Positions 18,475 through 26,893 are shown, counted from the first letter of the stretch. The stretch: 64,000 nucleotides of DNA from Actinopolymorpha cephalotaxi (GCF_013408535.1 NZ_JACBZA010000001.1:3432850-3496849), one strand, 5' to 3'. Notes: generated by a model not told the origin, from the letters alone. Made by a program: numbers and translations.

Positions 18475-18840
18475 ATGAGCCTCAAGGACATCAGCGCGGT
18501 CAACCGACAGTTCGAGCAGGCCGTACGTGACGCGGACATGGACCTGCTGGCCTCGCTCTACACCTCCGACGCGATCGCGCTTCCGCCCGACGGTCCGGTG
18601 GTCAGGGGACGCTCCGGGATCAAGCAGATGTGGACGGCGATCACACAGCAGGCGGGGCTCACCGACGTCCGGCTCCACACGCTCGACTACGAACAGTCCA
18701 GCCGCACCGGTTGCGAGGTCGGCGAGGCCACACTGACGCTCAGCGGCGGGACGGCCGTGGTGAAGTACGTCGTCGCGTGGAAGAGAAGCAAAGGTGTGTG
18801 GCGGCTGCACCGCGACATCTGGAACACGAAGGGCGCGTAG
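18475..18840 (+). CDS. NTF2-like/SnoaL-like small protein (DUF4440-type)
   Basis: 121 aa. The pattern VNRQFEQAVRDADMDLLASLYTSDAIALPPDGP and WKRSKGVWRLHRDIWN at the end is that of the cone-shaped NTF2-like fold seen in DUF4440/SnoaL-like proteins, either ketosteroid-isomerase-like enzymes or ligand-binding proteins. The ATG at 18475 has GGGAGG six bases upstream; the longer frame from 18379 lacks a ribosome site. No operon partner. Confidence 0.8.
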   Translation: MSLKDISAVNRQFEQAVRDADMDLLASLYTSDAIALPPDGPVVRGRSGIKQMWTAITQQAGLTDVRLHTLDYEQSSRTGCEVGEATLTLSGGTAVVKYVVAWKRSKGVWRLHRDIWNTKGA

Positions 18841-18863
18841 CCCGGCCGACAGGTCCCGCGGCC

Positions 18864-19247
18864 TCACCGCGAGCCGGGGGCTCGGCGTTCGAGCATCGCT
18901 CGCATCTGTTCCGCCAGCGCGTCCAGGCCGGACATCGGCCGGATCATGACGAACAGTTCGTCGATCGCTCCGGCCTCGTCGAGGTGCAGGAAGTCGCATC
19001 CTTCGAGTTCCCGATCACCCGCACGTGCCTGGAAGACGAGGGCGACCTCCTGAGAGCCCGCACCGATCTCCCGCGTGTAGCGGAAGTCCTGCAGAACCTC
19101 CGCCACGGCGTACAGCAGAGGTGCGACCGCGTCCCGGCCGCGGTACGGCGCGAAGACGACGGGACTGCGAAACTCCACGTCCTGGGCGAGCAGGGCAACA
19201 GCGCTCTCGACGTCGTGTGCCTGCATGGCCTTCCCGAACGGATGCAT
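18864..19247 (-). CDS. NTF2-like/SnoaL-like small protein
   Basis: 127 aa, FGKAMQAHDVESAVALLAQDVEFRSPVVFAPYRGRDAVAPLL is a typical SnoaL-like opening (helix, then the D-x-x-F-x-S strand). ATG 19247 has GAGGAG five bases upstream. It is convergent with the preceding NTF2-like gene but not closely similar to it, so they are not a recent duplication. Function unknown. Confidence 0.8.
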   Translation of the reverse strand: MHPFGKAMQAHDVESAVALLAQDVEFRSPVVFAPYRGRDAVAPLLYAVAEVLQDFRYTREIGAGSQEVALVFQARAGDRELEGCDFLHLDEAGAIDELFVMIRPMSGLDALAEQMRAMLERRAPGSR

Positions 19248-19435
19248 GGTGCTCCTCACCGGCCGCTGTCGTGCAGTTCTCCGTCGACGGCCCAGGTGTC
19301 CGGCTGCGGTTCCTCGATCATGACCCATACCCCGTCCGGTCGCTGCCCAGGTCGGCTAGAGGCTCCCCTCCAAGGACGTACGGGAGAGGCACGGTGTGAC
19401 ACCAGCCTGTCGGTGGGGTGCGGCACGATGTGGCG

Positions 19436-19759
19436 ATGGTGAACATCGGAGCGATCGTTCTGAAAGTGTCGGACCGTCACCGGGCCTCGGGATTCTGGTC
19501 CCAGGCGCTCGGGTACCAGCCGCAGGCCAGTAATCCGGACTTCCTCGCCGACCCTGCCGGCAAGGGCGTCCGGCTGCACCTGGACGAGACGGACCGCACG
19601 CATCTCGACCTGTGGGCGGAGCCCGGGCAGCAGCGGGCGGAAGTCGACCGGCTGCTGGCGTTGGGCGCGACCAAACCCGACTGGGTCTATCCCGAGAATG
19701 CCGACTTCGTCGTGCTCGCCGACCCGGACGGCAACCTCTTCTGCGTCATCGGCGACTGA
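19436..19759 (+). CDS. VOC/glyoxalase-family protein
   Basis: 107 aa. IGAIVLKVSDRHRASGFWSQALGY at the start and FVVLADPDGNLFCVIGD at the end are the hallmarks of the vicinal-oxygen-chelate fold (glyoxalase, dioxygenase or antibiotic-binding relatives). The in-frame GTG at 19418 is possible, but ATG 19436 starts exactly at the conserved first strand. Ribosome site weak. Function unknown. Confidence 0.82.
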   Translation: MVNIGAIVLKVSDRHRASGFWSQALGYQPQASNPDFLADPAGKGVRLHLDETDRTHLDLWAEPGQQRAEVDRLLALGATKPDWVYPENADFVVLADPDGNLFCVIGD

Positions 19760-19781
19760 GCCTGGCGAGCTGACACAGGTC

Positions 19782-20021
19782 TCAGCTGGACTGTTGGTAC
19801 TCGGTGAGGATCTCGTCGAGCGTATGGCGCACGTCAGCCGGCTCCGAATCGCCGGAGCGCACGGCTCCGGCGTAACCGGCGAGGGCCTTCCACAGTGCCC
19901 AGCCACGCCCGCGCGCCCAGGTTTCGGGACTGACCGACAGCGTGTCGCGAAACGCCTTCCTGCTCGGCCCGGAAAGCATCGTCCACGCGATCGCCAGGTC
20001 GCACGCCGGGTCCCCGACGCC
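19782..20021 (-). pseudogene. Remnant: C-terminal piece of an APH-family phosphotransferase
   Basis: The last ~79 residues of this frame (GDPACDLAIAWTMLSGPSRK... ETWARGRGWALWKAL... TLDEILTEYQ) match the C-terminal helices of macrolide/aminoglycoside-type phosphotransferases, which start just after the catalytic D-x-D. Everything upstream in the frame is antisense of another fragment, so the N-terminal lobe and catalytic loop are gone. This is a truncated relic. Confidence 0.65.
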
Positions 20022-20033
20022 GCAGCCGCGTGT

Positions 20034-20170
20034 CTGTTGCGACAACCCGACCGCTACATCGAGCAGTTCGGACAGGCCAACTACGACATCATGCTCGGCG
20101 ACTGCCTCTGGCACATCTACCGGATGCTCGGCAAACTTGCCGGCTACGCGGTCACCTTCACCAGGCCGGA
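20034..20170 (+). pseudogene. Remnant: coding-like fragment of unknown family
   Basis: On the plus strand, one frame reads a protein-like stretch rich in Tyr, Trp and Ile (DRYIEQFGQANYDIMLGD followed by CLWHIYRMLGKLAGYAVTF), unlike the Arg/Pro-rich shadows around it. It has no start of its own and is bounded by the phosphotransferase remnant on the left and the stop of the next gene on the right. I do not recognise the family. Confidence 0.35.
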
Positions 20171-21348
20171 TCCCGCGCCAGGTCCTCAAGGAGCTGCTCG
20201 ATCTTCGTCACGCTGAAGGGGTTCTCGATCAGGTCCCGCACCTCACCCTCGACGTAGGCTCTCTGCTCGTCGCCGACGGAGGTTCGCGCCGTACAGAACT
20301 GGTTGTAGGTCCAGTTGAGGTGCGCCGTGATCGTGAGCCAGAACGACGACAGGTCGAGTGTCGGCACGCTGCCGGCACGATCGCGGTATCCGGCAACGAG
20401 AGCACGCGCCGCGCCCGGACTGGCGGGACCATAGATCGCCCAGTGGGTGAGGACGTAGGCAAGCTCCCACTCCGGACTGTGCGGACCCGCGAAATCCCAG
20501 TGGATCAGCACGAGTTCGTCGCGTGCATCCATCCGTACCCCGTCGATGTTGAGGTCGGCGATGCTGATCACCAGAGGTTCGGCGGCCTGCCGGAACGGCA
20601 CCGCCTCCAGTGCACGCAACGCGCCTTCCCGAAGGTGGATCAGGTCGTCCGCCCAGGGCTTGCCCGCCGCCGACGTCCCTGCGATGAGCTCATCCCACTG
20701 AGCATCCGTGTGCCGGTACGTCAGGTGCCCCGGTTCGCCCGGCCTGAAGACGTGCCCGGTGGGCATCGCCACCTCGTGCACCGTCGCGAGAGATCGACCG
20801 ACCTGCCGCGCGACAGACGAGCGGACCGGTTGCAGGACTTCGGGGCCGAGCTCCATCCACTCGTCGACCCGCCACTTCTTCCCGTGTACGCGCTTCACGA
20901 ACTCACCGTCGGCGGCGCGGACAGGTTTGGGCGCGAGCACACCGGCGGCCCGGGCTCGTTCCCGCAGTTCGGTGGCCCGAGCGACGTGATCGTTTCCCAT
21001 CCATTCGACGACAGGCCCCGCCTGCCACACGCCCCGGTCCGTCTCCAGCCGCCACCGTCGCCCCATGAACGCGTAGGAGATCGGTGTCAACGGCGCTTTG
21101 ACATCACCCAGGTCGAACGCCGCGGCAAGATCACGGGCGAGCGCTGGGTCCGCGGCCGGCGGCATGGAACGGCGGCGTTCGACCTCGGCCTTGAGGTCCG
21201 GCCAGGTGCGAAAGCCGTACTGGTCGGCGACGGCTCGTTGCGCGTCGGAGAGCACGGCCTTCGGGTCGGTCTCGCGCATGGCGCCGAGGAGACCCTTCGC
21301 TTCTTGGCGAAGGAAGTCGAGATTGGGATTGTCCGGCAGGTATCTCAC
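20158..21348 (-). CDS. APH-like phosphotransferase with N-terminal ankyrin-associated segment
   Basis: 396 aa from GTG 21348 (VRYLPDNPNLDFLRQEAK). The first ~55 residues (NPNLDFLRQEAKGLLGAM, AQRAVADQYGFRTWPDLK) resemble the short helical segment found at the start of some ankyrin-repeat and kinase-like proteins. The remainder is an aminoglycoside-phosphotransferase-like kinase fold: ISIADLNIDGV in place of H-G-D-x-x-x-x-N keeps the catalytic Asp but loses the His and Asn, and VLIHWDFAGPHSPEWELAYVL gives the metal-binding Asp. The altered catalytic loop makes antibiotic inactivation uncertain. AGGAG lies 11 bases before the start; upstream codons in frame are less protein-like. Confidence 0.72.
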   Translation of the reverse strand: MRYLPDNPNLDFLRQEAKGLLGAMRETDPKAVLSDAQRAVADQYGFRTWPDLKAEVERRRSMPPAADPALARDLAAAFDLGDVKAPLTPISYAFMGRRWRLETDRGVWQAGPVVEWMGNDHVARATELRERARAAGVLAPKPVRAADGEFVKRVHGKKWRVDEWMELGPEVLQPVRSSVARQVGRSLATVHEVAMPTGHVFRPGEPGHLTYRHTDAQWDELIAGTSAAGKPWADDLIHLREGALRALEAVPFRQAAEPLVISIADLNIDGVRMDARDELVLIHWDFAGPHSPEWELAYVLTHWAIYGPASPGAARALVAGYRDRAGSVPTLDLSSFWLTITAHLNWTYNQFCTARTSVGDEQRAYVEGEVRDLIENPFSVTKIEQLLEDLARDPAW

Positions 21349-21598
21349 ATCTACTCGCTCTCCTACCCGGACTCGCACGGGCGGCTCAGAGCGGCAGTGT
21401 GATCCCACGCTGATCCATGGACAAGGAGGGTGGCTTCCAGCCTTCCGGCGAGTCTCGACGCGTCCCTCGACACGTTGCGGGTATGCAACCATGCCGCTCC
21501 CCCGACGTCAACACCACCCGGCGACGACGGACGTGAAGTCTCTACCGCCGCGACGTTGGCTGTGGCAGCATCGGTGCACCTTAGCTGGGAGGTACGAC

Positions 21599-22279
21599 AT
21601 GGCTGACCCGCTGGAAGCGACCGCGCCGTGGGAGCGACCTGGGTGGATGGGCCCGGAGGAGTTCTATGCCTGCGAAGGCGTCGACGACTGGCGGTTCGTC
21701 GGTGACGGAATCCAGACGTTCTTTCCTACGGACTCCTTCGCGATCGGCGCCCGGCTGATCCAGGCGATGGCCGACCTGCCCGCCATCGACGCCGACCATC
21801 TGCCCGATGTCGACCTCCGGCCAGACGGTGTGACCGTACGCCTGACCACGATCACCTCGGGGAGATTCTTCGCCGGCATCGGAGCGCGGCACGTGGAGAT
21901 CGCTCGACAGATCTCCGTGGCTGCGCGGGAGTTGGGCATACCGGCCGACCCGGCGCGCACGCAGCACCTCCAGGTTTCGGTCGACGCGCTCTCGATCCCC
22001 GACGTGATGCCGTTCTGGCGGGAAGCGCTCGGCTATGAGTTCCGTCGCGACACCGACGAGGACGTCGTGGATCCCCGAGGTCGCGGACCGTCGTTCTGGT
22101 TCCAGCAGATGAAGGAGCCGCGACGCGAGCGGAACCGGATCCACGTCGACATCAAAGTGCCTCCCGAACAGGCTGAGGCCCGGATCGCCGCCGTGCTCGC
22201 CGCCGGTGGCCGCCGCGCGGACCCGGACCACCCGTGGATCTTCGCTGACCCCGAAGGCAACGAAGTCTGCCTCGGCTGA
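21599..22279 (+). CDS. VOC-family protein with N-terminal pterin-dehydratase-like domain
   Basis: 226 aa. Residues ~25-115 (DDWRFVGDGIQTFFPTDSF... GVTVRLTTITSGRFFAGIG) resemble 4a-hydroxytetrahydrobiopterin dehydratase (PCD/DCoH). Residues ~125-226 form a glyoxalase-type VOC module (LQVSVDALSIPDVMPFWREALGYEF ... IFADPEGNEVCLG). This two-domain arrangement is common in actinobacterial proteins of unknown function. ATG 21599 has GGGAGG seven bases upstream. Stands alone between opposing genes. Confidence 0.8.
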   Translation: MADPLEATAPWERPGWMGPEEFYACEGVDDWRFVGDGIQTFFPTDSFAIGARLIQAMADLPAIDADHLPDVDLRPDGVTVRLTTITSGRFFAGIGARHVEIARQISVAARELGIPADPARTQHLQVSVDALSIPDVMPFWREALGYEFRRDTDEDVVDPRGRGPSFWFQQMKEPRRERNRIHVDIKVPPEQAEARIAAVLAAGGRRADPDHPWIFADPEGNEVCLG

Positions 22280-22716
22280 AGGTACATCCCCGGGTAGGCG
22301 AGCAGGTTGTCGCGCGCGTTCTGCTCCGGCGTGATGTTCTCCCCTATCAGGATGCGCGCCCTGTAGGACAGCGCGATCCGGTCGGCGAGCCACTCCGGAA
22401 CCTCCAGAGCAAGATGTGGCTGAGCGTACGCCGCGGTGAGAAGCTGCTTCGCGAACGCCGCACCGCCGTGCCGATCCGCCCGGGCCTCGAAGTGCGTCCA
22501 GTACCGTCCAAAGGACCCGGCCCGCTCGCCCCAGCGTTCGGTGGCGACCTCGGCCAGAGCTGTCGCGGCCCGGCGGATGGCGATCCAGGCGCCGACCCGG
22601 TCGTCGTCAGCCAGGCGTTTGGCGTCAACGACTCGTTCATCCGTCGCAGCGTAAGTCAGACACGAGCTGTCCGTACCCGCCGTTCGCTCCCCCGAATTTC
22701 GGTCGCCTCCGAACAT
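22280..22716 (-). pseudogene. Hypothetical protein, probably truncated at its C-terminus
   Basis: The frame reads a protein-like sequence (RVGAWIAIRRAATALAEVATER, FGRYWTHFEARADRHGG, EVPEWLADRIALSYRARILIGE) for about 140 residues, then runs into the antisense of the neighbouring VOC gene and only stops at 22033. Coding character fades near 22290, so the original 3' end seems to have been lost where the VOC gene abuts. The start (ATG 22716 or a later GTG) lies 24 bases from the divergent GNAT gene. I do not recognise the family. If it is functional it would overlap the VOC gene by ~250 bases. Confidence 0.35.
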
Positions 22717-22739
22717 GGGCCGCTGCTACGGTCCGGCGG

Positions 22740-23309
22740 GTGGAGTCCATCTGGGTTGGTGAACGCGTGCGGGTGCGAGGCATCGAGCCCGAGGAGTCCG
22801 AGCTTTTGATGGAGTTCGACCAGGACTCCACGTTCATGCGGAACAACGACCGGCTGCACCCGCCGCGTTCGAAGGCCGGCTACCGCCACTACCTGGAGTC
22901 CGGCGTCGGCACTCCCAACGACGACGAGTTCGGTGCCGGCATCGAGTCGCTTGCCGACCGACGGCTCGTCGGCTGGTTCGGTACGAACGGGATCGACAAG
23001 AACTCCGGGGTCTTCTCCTACGGCATCGCGATCGGGACCGACTTCCAGCGGCGCGGCTACGCCAGCGAAACCATCGTCCTGCTGCTGCGCTACATGTTCG
23101 GCGAGCGCCGCTTTCAGAAATGCGACGTCGAGGTCTACGCGTACAACACGGCCTCGCTGAACCTGCACCAGAAGCTCGGGTTCGTCGAGGAAGGCAGACG
23201 CCGGAGGTCGCAGTACTTCGCCGGGGAATATCACGACGTCGTGCTGATGGGCATGACGATCGAGGAGTACGCCGCGGCGTATTCCCTCGGCACCGTCGAG
23301 TCGTCCTGA
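22740..23309 (+). CDS. GNAT acetyltransferase (RimJ/RimL-like)
   Basis: 189 aa. The acetyl-CoA-binding segment IAIGTDFQRRGYASETIVLLLRYMF (R-R-G-Y-A form of the R/Q-x-x-G-x-G/A motif) and the later YAYNTASLNLHQKLGFVEEGRRRRS are standard for RimJ/RimL-type N-acetyltransferases. Target unknown. GTG start at 22740 gives ESIWVGERVRVRGIE, the usual opening strand. Confidence 0.88.
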   Translation: MESIWVGERVRVRGIEPEESELLMEFDQDSTFMRNNDRLHPPRSKAGYRHYLESGVGTPNDDEFGAGIESLADRRLVGWFGTNGIDKNSGVFSYGIAIGTDFQRRGYASETIVLLLRYMFGERRFQKCDVEVYAYNTASLNLHQKLGFVEEGRRRRSQYFAGEYHDVVLMGMTIEEYAAAYSLGTVESS

Positions 23310-23354
23310 ACGACCCGCACCCACACGCCCTGGCTCATCCGGCATTATTCGCTC

Positions 23355-24140
23355 ATGGTTCAGGAGAACTCAGGTACAGGCACTGCTGACGCAGGCGGCG
23401 GCGACTCGAGCCGTCCGTGGCAGACACTCTCGTCGGGCTTCGAGCAGGCGCGCGCCCGTGAGGACTCGCTGGACCGGCTCGTCGAGTGGCCGGCGCAGCG
23501 CTCTCTCCTCGGCGACGTCACCGGACTCGCCGTCCTGGACGCGGGTTGCGGCAACGGGGCGAAGATCGCTCAGTTGGCTGAAGACGGAGCCGCCGCATCG
23601 GTCGGCGTCGACATCAGCGGGAACTTCATCGCGCCGCCGCCGGGCGTCGAGCTCGTCGAGGGTGATCTCTCCGACCTGGCGGCGGTGCCGGGCCTCGCCG
23701 GCCGGCTGTTCGACCGGATCCTGTTCCTGCAGTCCTTCGGGTACGCCGCGGACCCGGTCCGGGCGTTGCGGACCGCGCGCGGGATGTTGGCCGAGGACGG
23801 CTTCATCCTGCTCACCCGTACCCAGCCGATCCGGTACGCGATCGAACGAGCGGAGCAGAACGGCACCTCCCTGGGAGAGGAGTACTTCGCCACCGAATCG
23901 TTCACCTACCGGCACCGCAACTGGGATGAGGGGGTCACCCTCACCAAGCGGCCGTACACGATGTCGGACCTGCTGAACACCTTCAGCGCGGCTGGGCTGT
24001 GGATCGAAGCCGCGGTCGAGCCGCGGATGCCTGCCGAAGCCGCCGAGCGCTATCCCCACAAGCAGGCGCTGCTGAACAAGTATCTCGGCATCCTGATGTT
24101 CAAACTGCGACCCCTGCGAGGGCCGCAACCGAGTCGTTGA
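23355..24140 (+). CDS. SAM-dependent class I methyltransferase
   Basis: 261 aa. Motif I VLDAGCGNGAKIAQL (SAM-binding), acidic VGVDIS at the end of strand 2, and motif IV FDRILFLQSFGYAADP. The C-terminal part (RYPHKQALLNKYLGILMFK) resembles small-molecule methyltransferases. No operon partner reveals the acceptor. ATG start follows a short 45-base gap after the GNAT gene. Confidence 0.87.
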   Translation: MVQENSGTGTADAGGGDSSRPWQTLSSGFEQARAREDSLDRLVEWPAQRSLLGDVTGLAVLDAGCGNGAKIAQLAEDGAAASVGVDISGNFIAPPPGVELVEGDLSDLAAVPGLAGRLFDRILFLQSFGYAADPVRALRTARGMLAEDGFILLTRTQPIRYAIERAEQNGTSLGEEYFATESFTYRHRNWDEGVTLTKRPYTMSDLLNTFSAAGLWIEAAVEPRMPAEAAERYPHKQALLNKYLGILMFKLRPLRGPQPSR

Positions 24141-24259
24141 GCGCCACCTACGGGCTGTTGATGCGGCGGCCTGCGTAGTGAGCCCACGGTGCGGCGGCCT
24201 TGCGTTACCGTCGTGGCGTTGGCCGCCTGTCACGACTCTTGGTCGGCGAAGGAGGGGCA

Positions 24260-25045
24260 GTGCTCTCACCCGCCCAACGGCAACAGTTCGACCGGCTCGG
24301 CATCATCCGGCTCCGCCAGGCAATCCCGGTGCCCGAGGTCACGACGATGTGTGAGCAGGTATGGGACTTCCTGGCCCGCAAGTACGCCATCAGCCGCGAC
24401 GATCCGGCCACCTGGACGCTCGAGAAGGCGTGGCACCTCCAGCCGCTCAGGCCATCCGGGACGTTCGACCCAATGGGTTCGACCGCCGTGTGCAACGCAC
24501 TGGACGACCTTCTCGGGGCGGAAAACTGGCAACGCCCGCGGAGGTGGGGGCGACCGCTGGTGACGTTCCCACAGTCCGGCGACTCGTGGGACGTGCCATA
24601 CACGAGCTGGCACACCGACGGCCTCGGCAGCACTGACGACATCCAGGCAGTAACGATCTTCACGTTCCTGGCACCGGTGCGTCCCGGCGGTGGCGGCACC
24701 GTCGTGGTTGCGGGGTCACATCGGCTCGTCCGCCAGACCGTCGCCGCGGTCGGTCCGGACGCACGGCTGCGGTCCTCAGAGCTCAAGGCACGTCTGGCGT
24801 CCCAGGACGAGTGGCTACGGGACCTTTGGACGCAAGGCACTGTTGACGATCGACGTCGGCGATACCTTCACGACGGCGCGGTCGTCGACGGGGTACCGCT
24901 GCACGTGGCAGAGCTGACCGGTGAACCGGGAGACGTGATCCTCATGAACTCCCGCTCACTTCACGCCCCTGCCCCGAACGTCTCGGACACCCCACGCATG
25001 ATGCTCGTGCACATCGCGGCGAACGACCGCGCCCCGCAAATATGA
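24260..25045 (+). CDS. Phytanoyl-CoA dioxygenase (PhyH)-family Fe(II)/2-oxoglutarate oxygenase
   Basis: 261 aa from GTG 24260 (GGAGG five bases upstream). The double-stranded beta-helix metal triad is visible: His 118 and Asp 120 in SWHTDG and His 235 in SLHAPAPN, with an Arg in TPRMM about 11 residues on for 2-oxoglutarate. FLAPVRPGGGGTVVVAGSH is the typical strand-loop before. Closely resembles the protein encoded at 25936 (same length, same order of motifs). Substrate unknown; family members hydroxylate lipids, amino acids and natural products. Confidence 0.85.
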   Translation: MLSPAQRQQFDRLGIIRLRQAIPVPEVTTMCEQVWDFLARKYAISRDDPATWTLEKAWHLQPLRPSGTFDPMGSTAVCNALDDLLGAENWQRPRRWGRPLVTFPQSGDSWDVPYTSWHTDGLGSTDDIQAVTIFTFLAPVRPGGGGTVVVAGSHRLVRQTVAAVGPDARLRSSELKARLASQDEWLRDLWTQGTVDDRRRRYLHDGAVVDGVPLHVAELTGEPGDVILMNSRSLHAPAPNVSDTPRMMLVHIAANDRAPQI

Positions 25046-25073
25046 CCGGCTCAACTCCCCTTGATCTCTGGTA

Positions 25074-25595
25074 TCAGCGAGGCATCTGTCCCATGCCGTG
25101 ATGTGACTTCATCAGCGAGACGTCGAACACGTGCACCGCGGTGGCGTTCTGCATGCTTCCGGTCGCGACCACGACCACCTGCGCACCGTCCTTGATCGAG
25201 CCGAGGCCGTTGCGGCCGGCGTTGACTGTGGCGTCGGCGCCGACGGTGTAGGTCCCCTTGAAACCGTCGCTGCTGCGCAACGAGATGTTGTCCGTGCTCA
25301 CACTCTGCACCGCGCCCCGCTGGATCAGTACGGTCTGGCGGCCACCTCCTGGCTTGGCCAGCACGAACTCACCGTGCAGCATCCGTTCGAACATGCCGTG
25401 CATGGAGTGCATGCCGTGCATGTCGTCCGGCGCCCCACCCTGCCGCGACTGCGCGGTCTGCACGATCTGGGTCGTCTGTGTCCTGTCGGCCGCTACGGCC
25501 GGGCTGCCTGCCGCCGCGACGCCACCGGTGGTGAGCGCCACCACCGCCACGCCCGACGCGAGGATCCCGGCGAACGAGGATCGGTTGATCTTCAT
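25074..25595 (-). CDS. Secreted DUF5666-like protein with His/Met-rich patch
   Basis: 173 aa with a Sec signal peptide (SFAGILASGVAVVALTTGGVAAA). The mature part has a His/Met-rich run DDMHGMHSMHGMF, a possible soft-metal (copper) binding patch, then beta-rich repeats (TVLIQRGAVQSVSTDNISLRS, TYTVGADATVNAGRNGL, DGAQVVVVATG) that resemble DUF5666 domains. The end carries another HHGMGQM. ATG 25595 has AGGGAG eight bases upstream. A metal-handling role is only a guess from composition. Confidence 0.75.
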   Translation of the reverse strand: MKINRSSFAGILASGVAVVALTTGGVAAAGSPAVAADRTQTTQIVQTAQSRQGGAPDDMHGMHSMHGMFERMLHGEFVLAKPGGGRQTVLIQRGAVQSVSTDNISLRSSDGFKGTYTVGADATVNAGRNGLGSIKDGAQVVVVATGSMQNATAVHVFDVSLMKSHHGMGQMPR

Positions 25596-25935
25596 GGGCG
25601 TACTCCCTTCTGTGTAAGGAGCTTTCAACCCACTCTCCACCATGCCGTGTCGACCACTCCCCACGAGGTCCCCACATCTGCAGCGCCGGCAGCCCTGGCG
25701 CCCGTGGGCGCAGCAAGTGCGAGTCGACACCGGGCGGTGGCCGGAAGCGGATTCCGAACGACGGGGAGATGATAATCGGGTAGCGGCAGCAAAGCTTCCA
25801 GAGGTAACGTCGGCGTCACCTTCGGGCAGACACCCGAAGTCACTCGCCAGATTCAGTACGCCGGATCTGGTGACGTGACTCGCTGTCTTCCCGAGGGTCA
25901 CGTCGCCGCTCCGGCCCGGCCAGGAGACGAGAGCG
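25596..25935. other. Divergent intergenic region without a gene
   Basis: 340 bases between two divergently transcribed genes. I see no credible coding frame. It holds an AT-rich GATAAT (about 25773) that could be a -10 element for the plus-strand oxygenase gene, and a small hairpin CTTCGGG-6 nt-CCCGAAG at 25820-25839. Confidence 0.4.
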
Positions 25936-26721
25936 ATGTTGACTGACGAGCAGACGGCACGGTTCGAGTCGGACGGACTGCTGCCACTCCCCCAGGCGGT
26001 GCCCGCCACCACGGCCCTGGCGATGCGCGACCGCCTGTGGGCCTTTCTGTCGATCATGCACGGGCGCCGGCACGACGACCCCACGACGTGGAGTGCCATC
26101 GAGGGCCGCGTCGGCTTCAAGACGCTGATGCGCGCCGGTGCCTTCGACGGCCTGAGCGAGCACCTGTCCGAGCCCGTGACCGACCTGCTGGGTACGGCGT
26201 GGAAACCGCCCGCGCACTGGGGCCACCCGCTGGTCACCTTCCCGAATCTGCAGGCACAGTGGGCGATCCCGGCCAGGAACTGGCACGTCGACTCCACGCA
26301 GTGGTCCACCGGACCGATCCCTGGAGTCGTCGCCTTCACCTTCCTAAACGAGGTTCGTCCCCGCGGCGGCGGAACGCTGGTCATGGCCGGCTCGCACCAT
26401 CTCACCTGGGAGCTCTGCCGACAGGCAGGTGGGTTCATGAAGACGAGCACCATGAAGGCCGTACTTGCGGAGCGGCACAGCTGGTTCGCCGACCTTTGGC
26501 GGGAACCGGTCACCGGCGAGCAGCAGCTTCGCCGATACCTCGACGAGGGAGACGTCGTCGAAGGCACCCACCTTCGCGTCGTCGAGCTGTGCGGTCGCCC
26601 CGGCGACGTCGTACTGATGAACCAGGACATGCTGCACGTCGCCGCGCCGAACACGCTCGACACACCGCGGATGATGCTCTCCGACTTCATCACCCGGATT
26701 CCCGACGAGGAGCCCGGATAG
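25936..26721 (+). CDS. PhyH-family Fe(II)/2-oxoglutarate oxygenase, paralogue of the 24260 gene
   Basis: 261 aa. Metal ligands His 117 and Asp 119 (NWHVDST) and His 234 (MLHVAAPN), with TPRMM following, occupy the same positions as in the paralogue 0.9 kb upstream; FLNEVRPRGGGTLVMAGSHH matches its counterpart. The two proteins share length and motif spacing but are clearly diverged, so the duplication is old or they entered separately. ATG has AGGAGACGAGAGCG upstream. Ends before a strong hairpin. Substrate unknown. Confidence 0.86.
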   Translation: MLTDEQTARFESDGLLPLPQAVPATTALAMRDRLWAFLSIMHGRRHDDPTTWSAIEGRVGFKTLMRAGAFDGLSEHLSEPVTDLLGTAWKPPAHWGHPLVTFPNLQAQWAIPARNWHVDSTQWSTGPIPGVVAFTFLNEVRPRGGGTLVMAGSHHLTWELCRQAGGFMKTSTMKAVLAERHSWFADLWREPVTGEQQLRRYLDEGDVVEGTHLRVVELCGRPGDVVLMNQDMLHVAAPNTLDTPRMMLSDFITRIPDEEPG

Positions 26722-26738
26722 AGGTATGAACGGGCTTG

Positions 26739-26768
26739 CAGGGTGTAGAGCTCGGCGTACACACCCTG
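26739..26768. terminator. Hairpin after the PhyH gene
   Basis: CAGGGTGT (26739-26746) pairs with ACACCCTG (26761-26768), and flanking GCTTG/CGAAGC lengthen the stem with a bulge. It lies 17 bases after the oxygenase stop. No T-tract follows, as is common in Actinobacteria. Confidence 0.5.
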
Positions 26769-26776
26769 CGAAGCCA

Positions 26777-26893
26777 TCAGTTGCTGTGGTCACCGACCTC
26801 GACGAGCCGGCCGCGGTCGACGACGGCGATGAGATCGGCCGTACCAACGGTCGAGAAACGGTGTGAGACAAGGACGGTCACGGCACCGCAACC
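26777..26893 (-). pseudogene. Remnant: C-terminal end of an ABC-exporter ATPase domain
   Basis: The last ~37 residues before the stop (VTVLVSHRFSTVGTADLIAV followed by VDRGRLVEVGDHSN) are the H-loop region of an ABC-transporter ATPase of the exporter class, where the usual text is TVLVSHRFSTVRxADLI. No Walker A, signature or membrane domain remains; the frame upstream is antisense of the solute-binding protein. A clear relic of a deleted exporter gene. Confidence 0.7.

Noticed and set aside
18475-19247. Two NTF2-like genes as a toxin-immunity or recent duplicate pair
   Set aside because: They are convergent, have different sequences and no shared regulatory features; NTF2-like singletons are common.
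19256-19345. Minus-strand frame ending PDGVWVMIEEPQPDTWAVDG
   Set aside because: Looks protein-like for about 27 residues and could be another C-terminal relic, but it is too short and lacks a start or recognisable family.
21098-21598. Upstream extension of the pterin-dehydratase/VOC protein
   Set aside because: Residues before 21599 are Arg/Ser-rich antiframe; a strong GGGAGG precedes the ATG at 21599.
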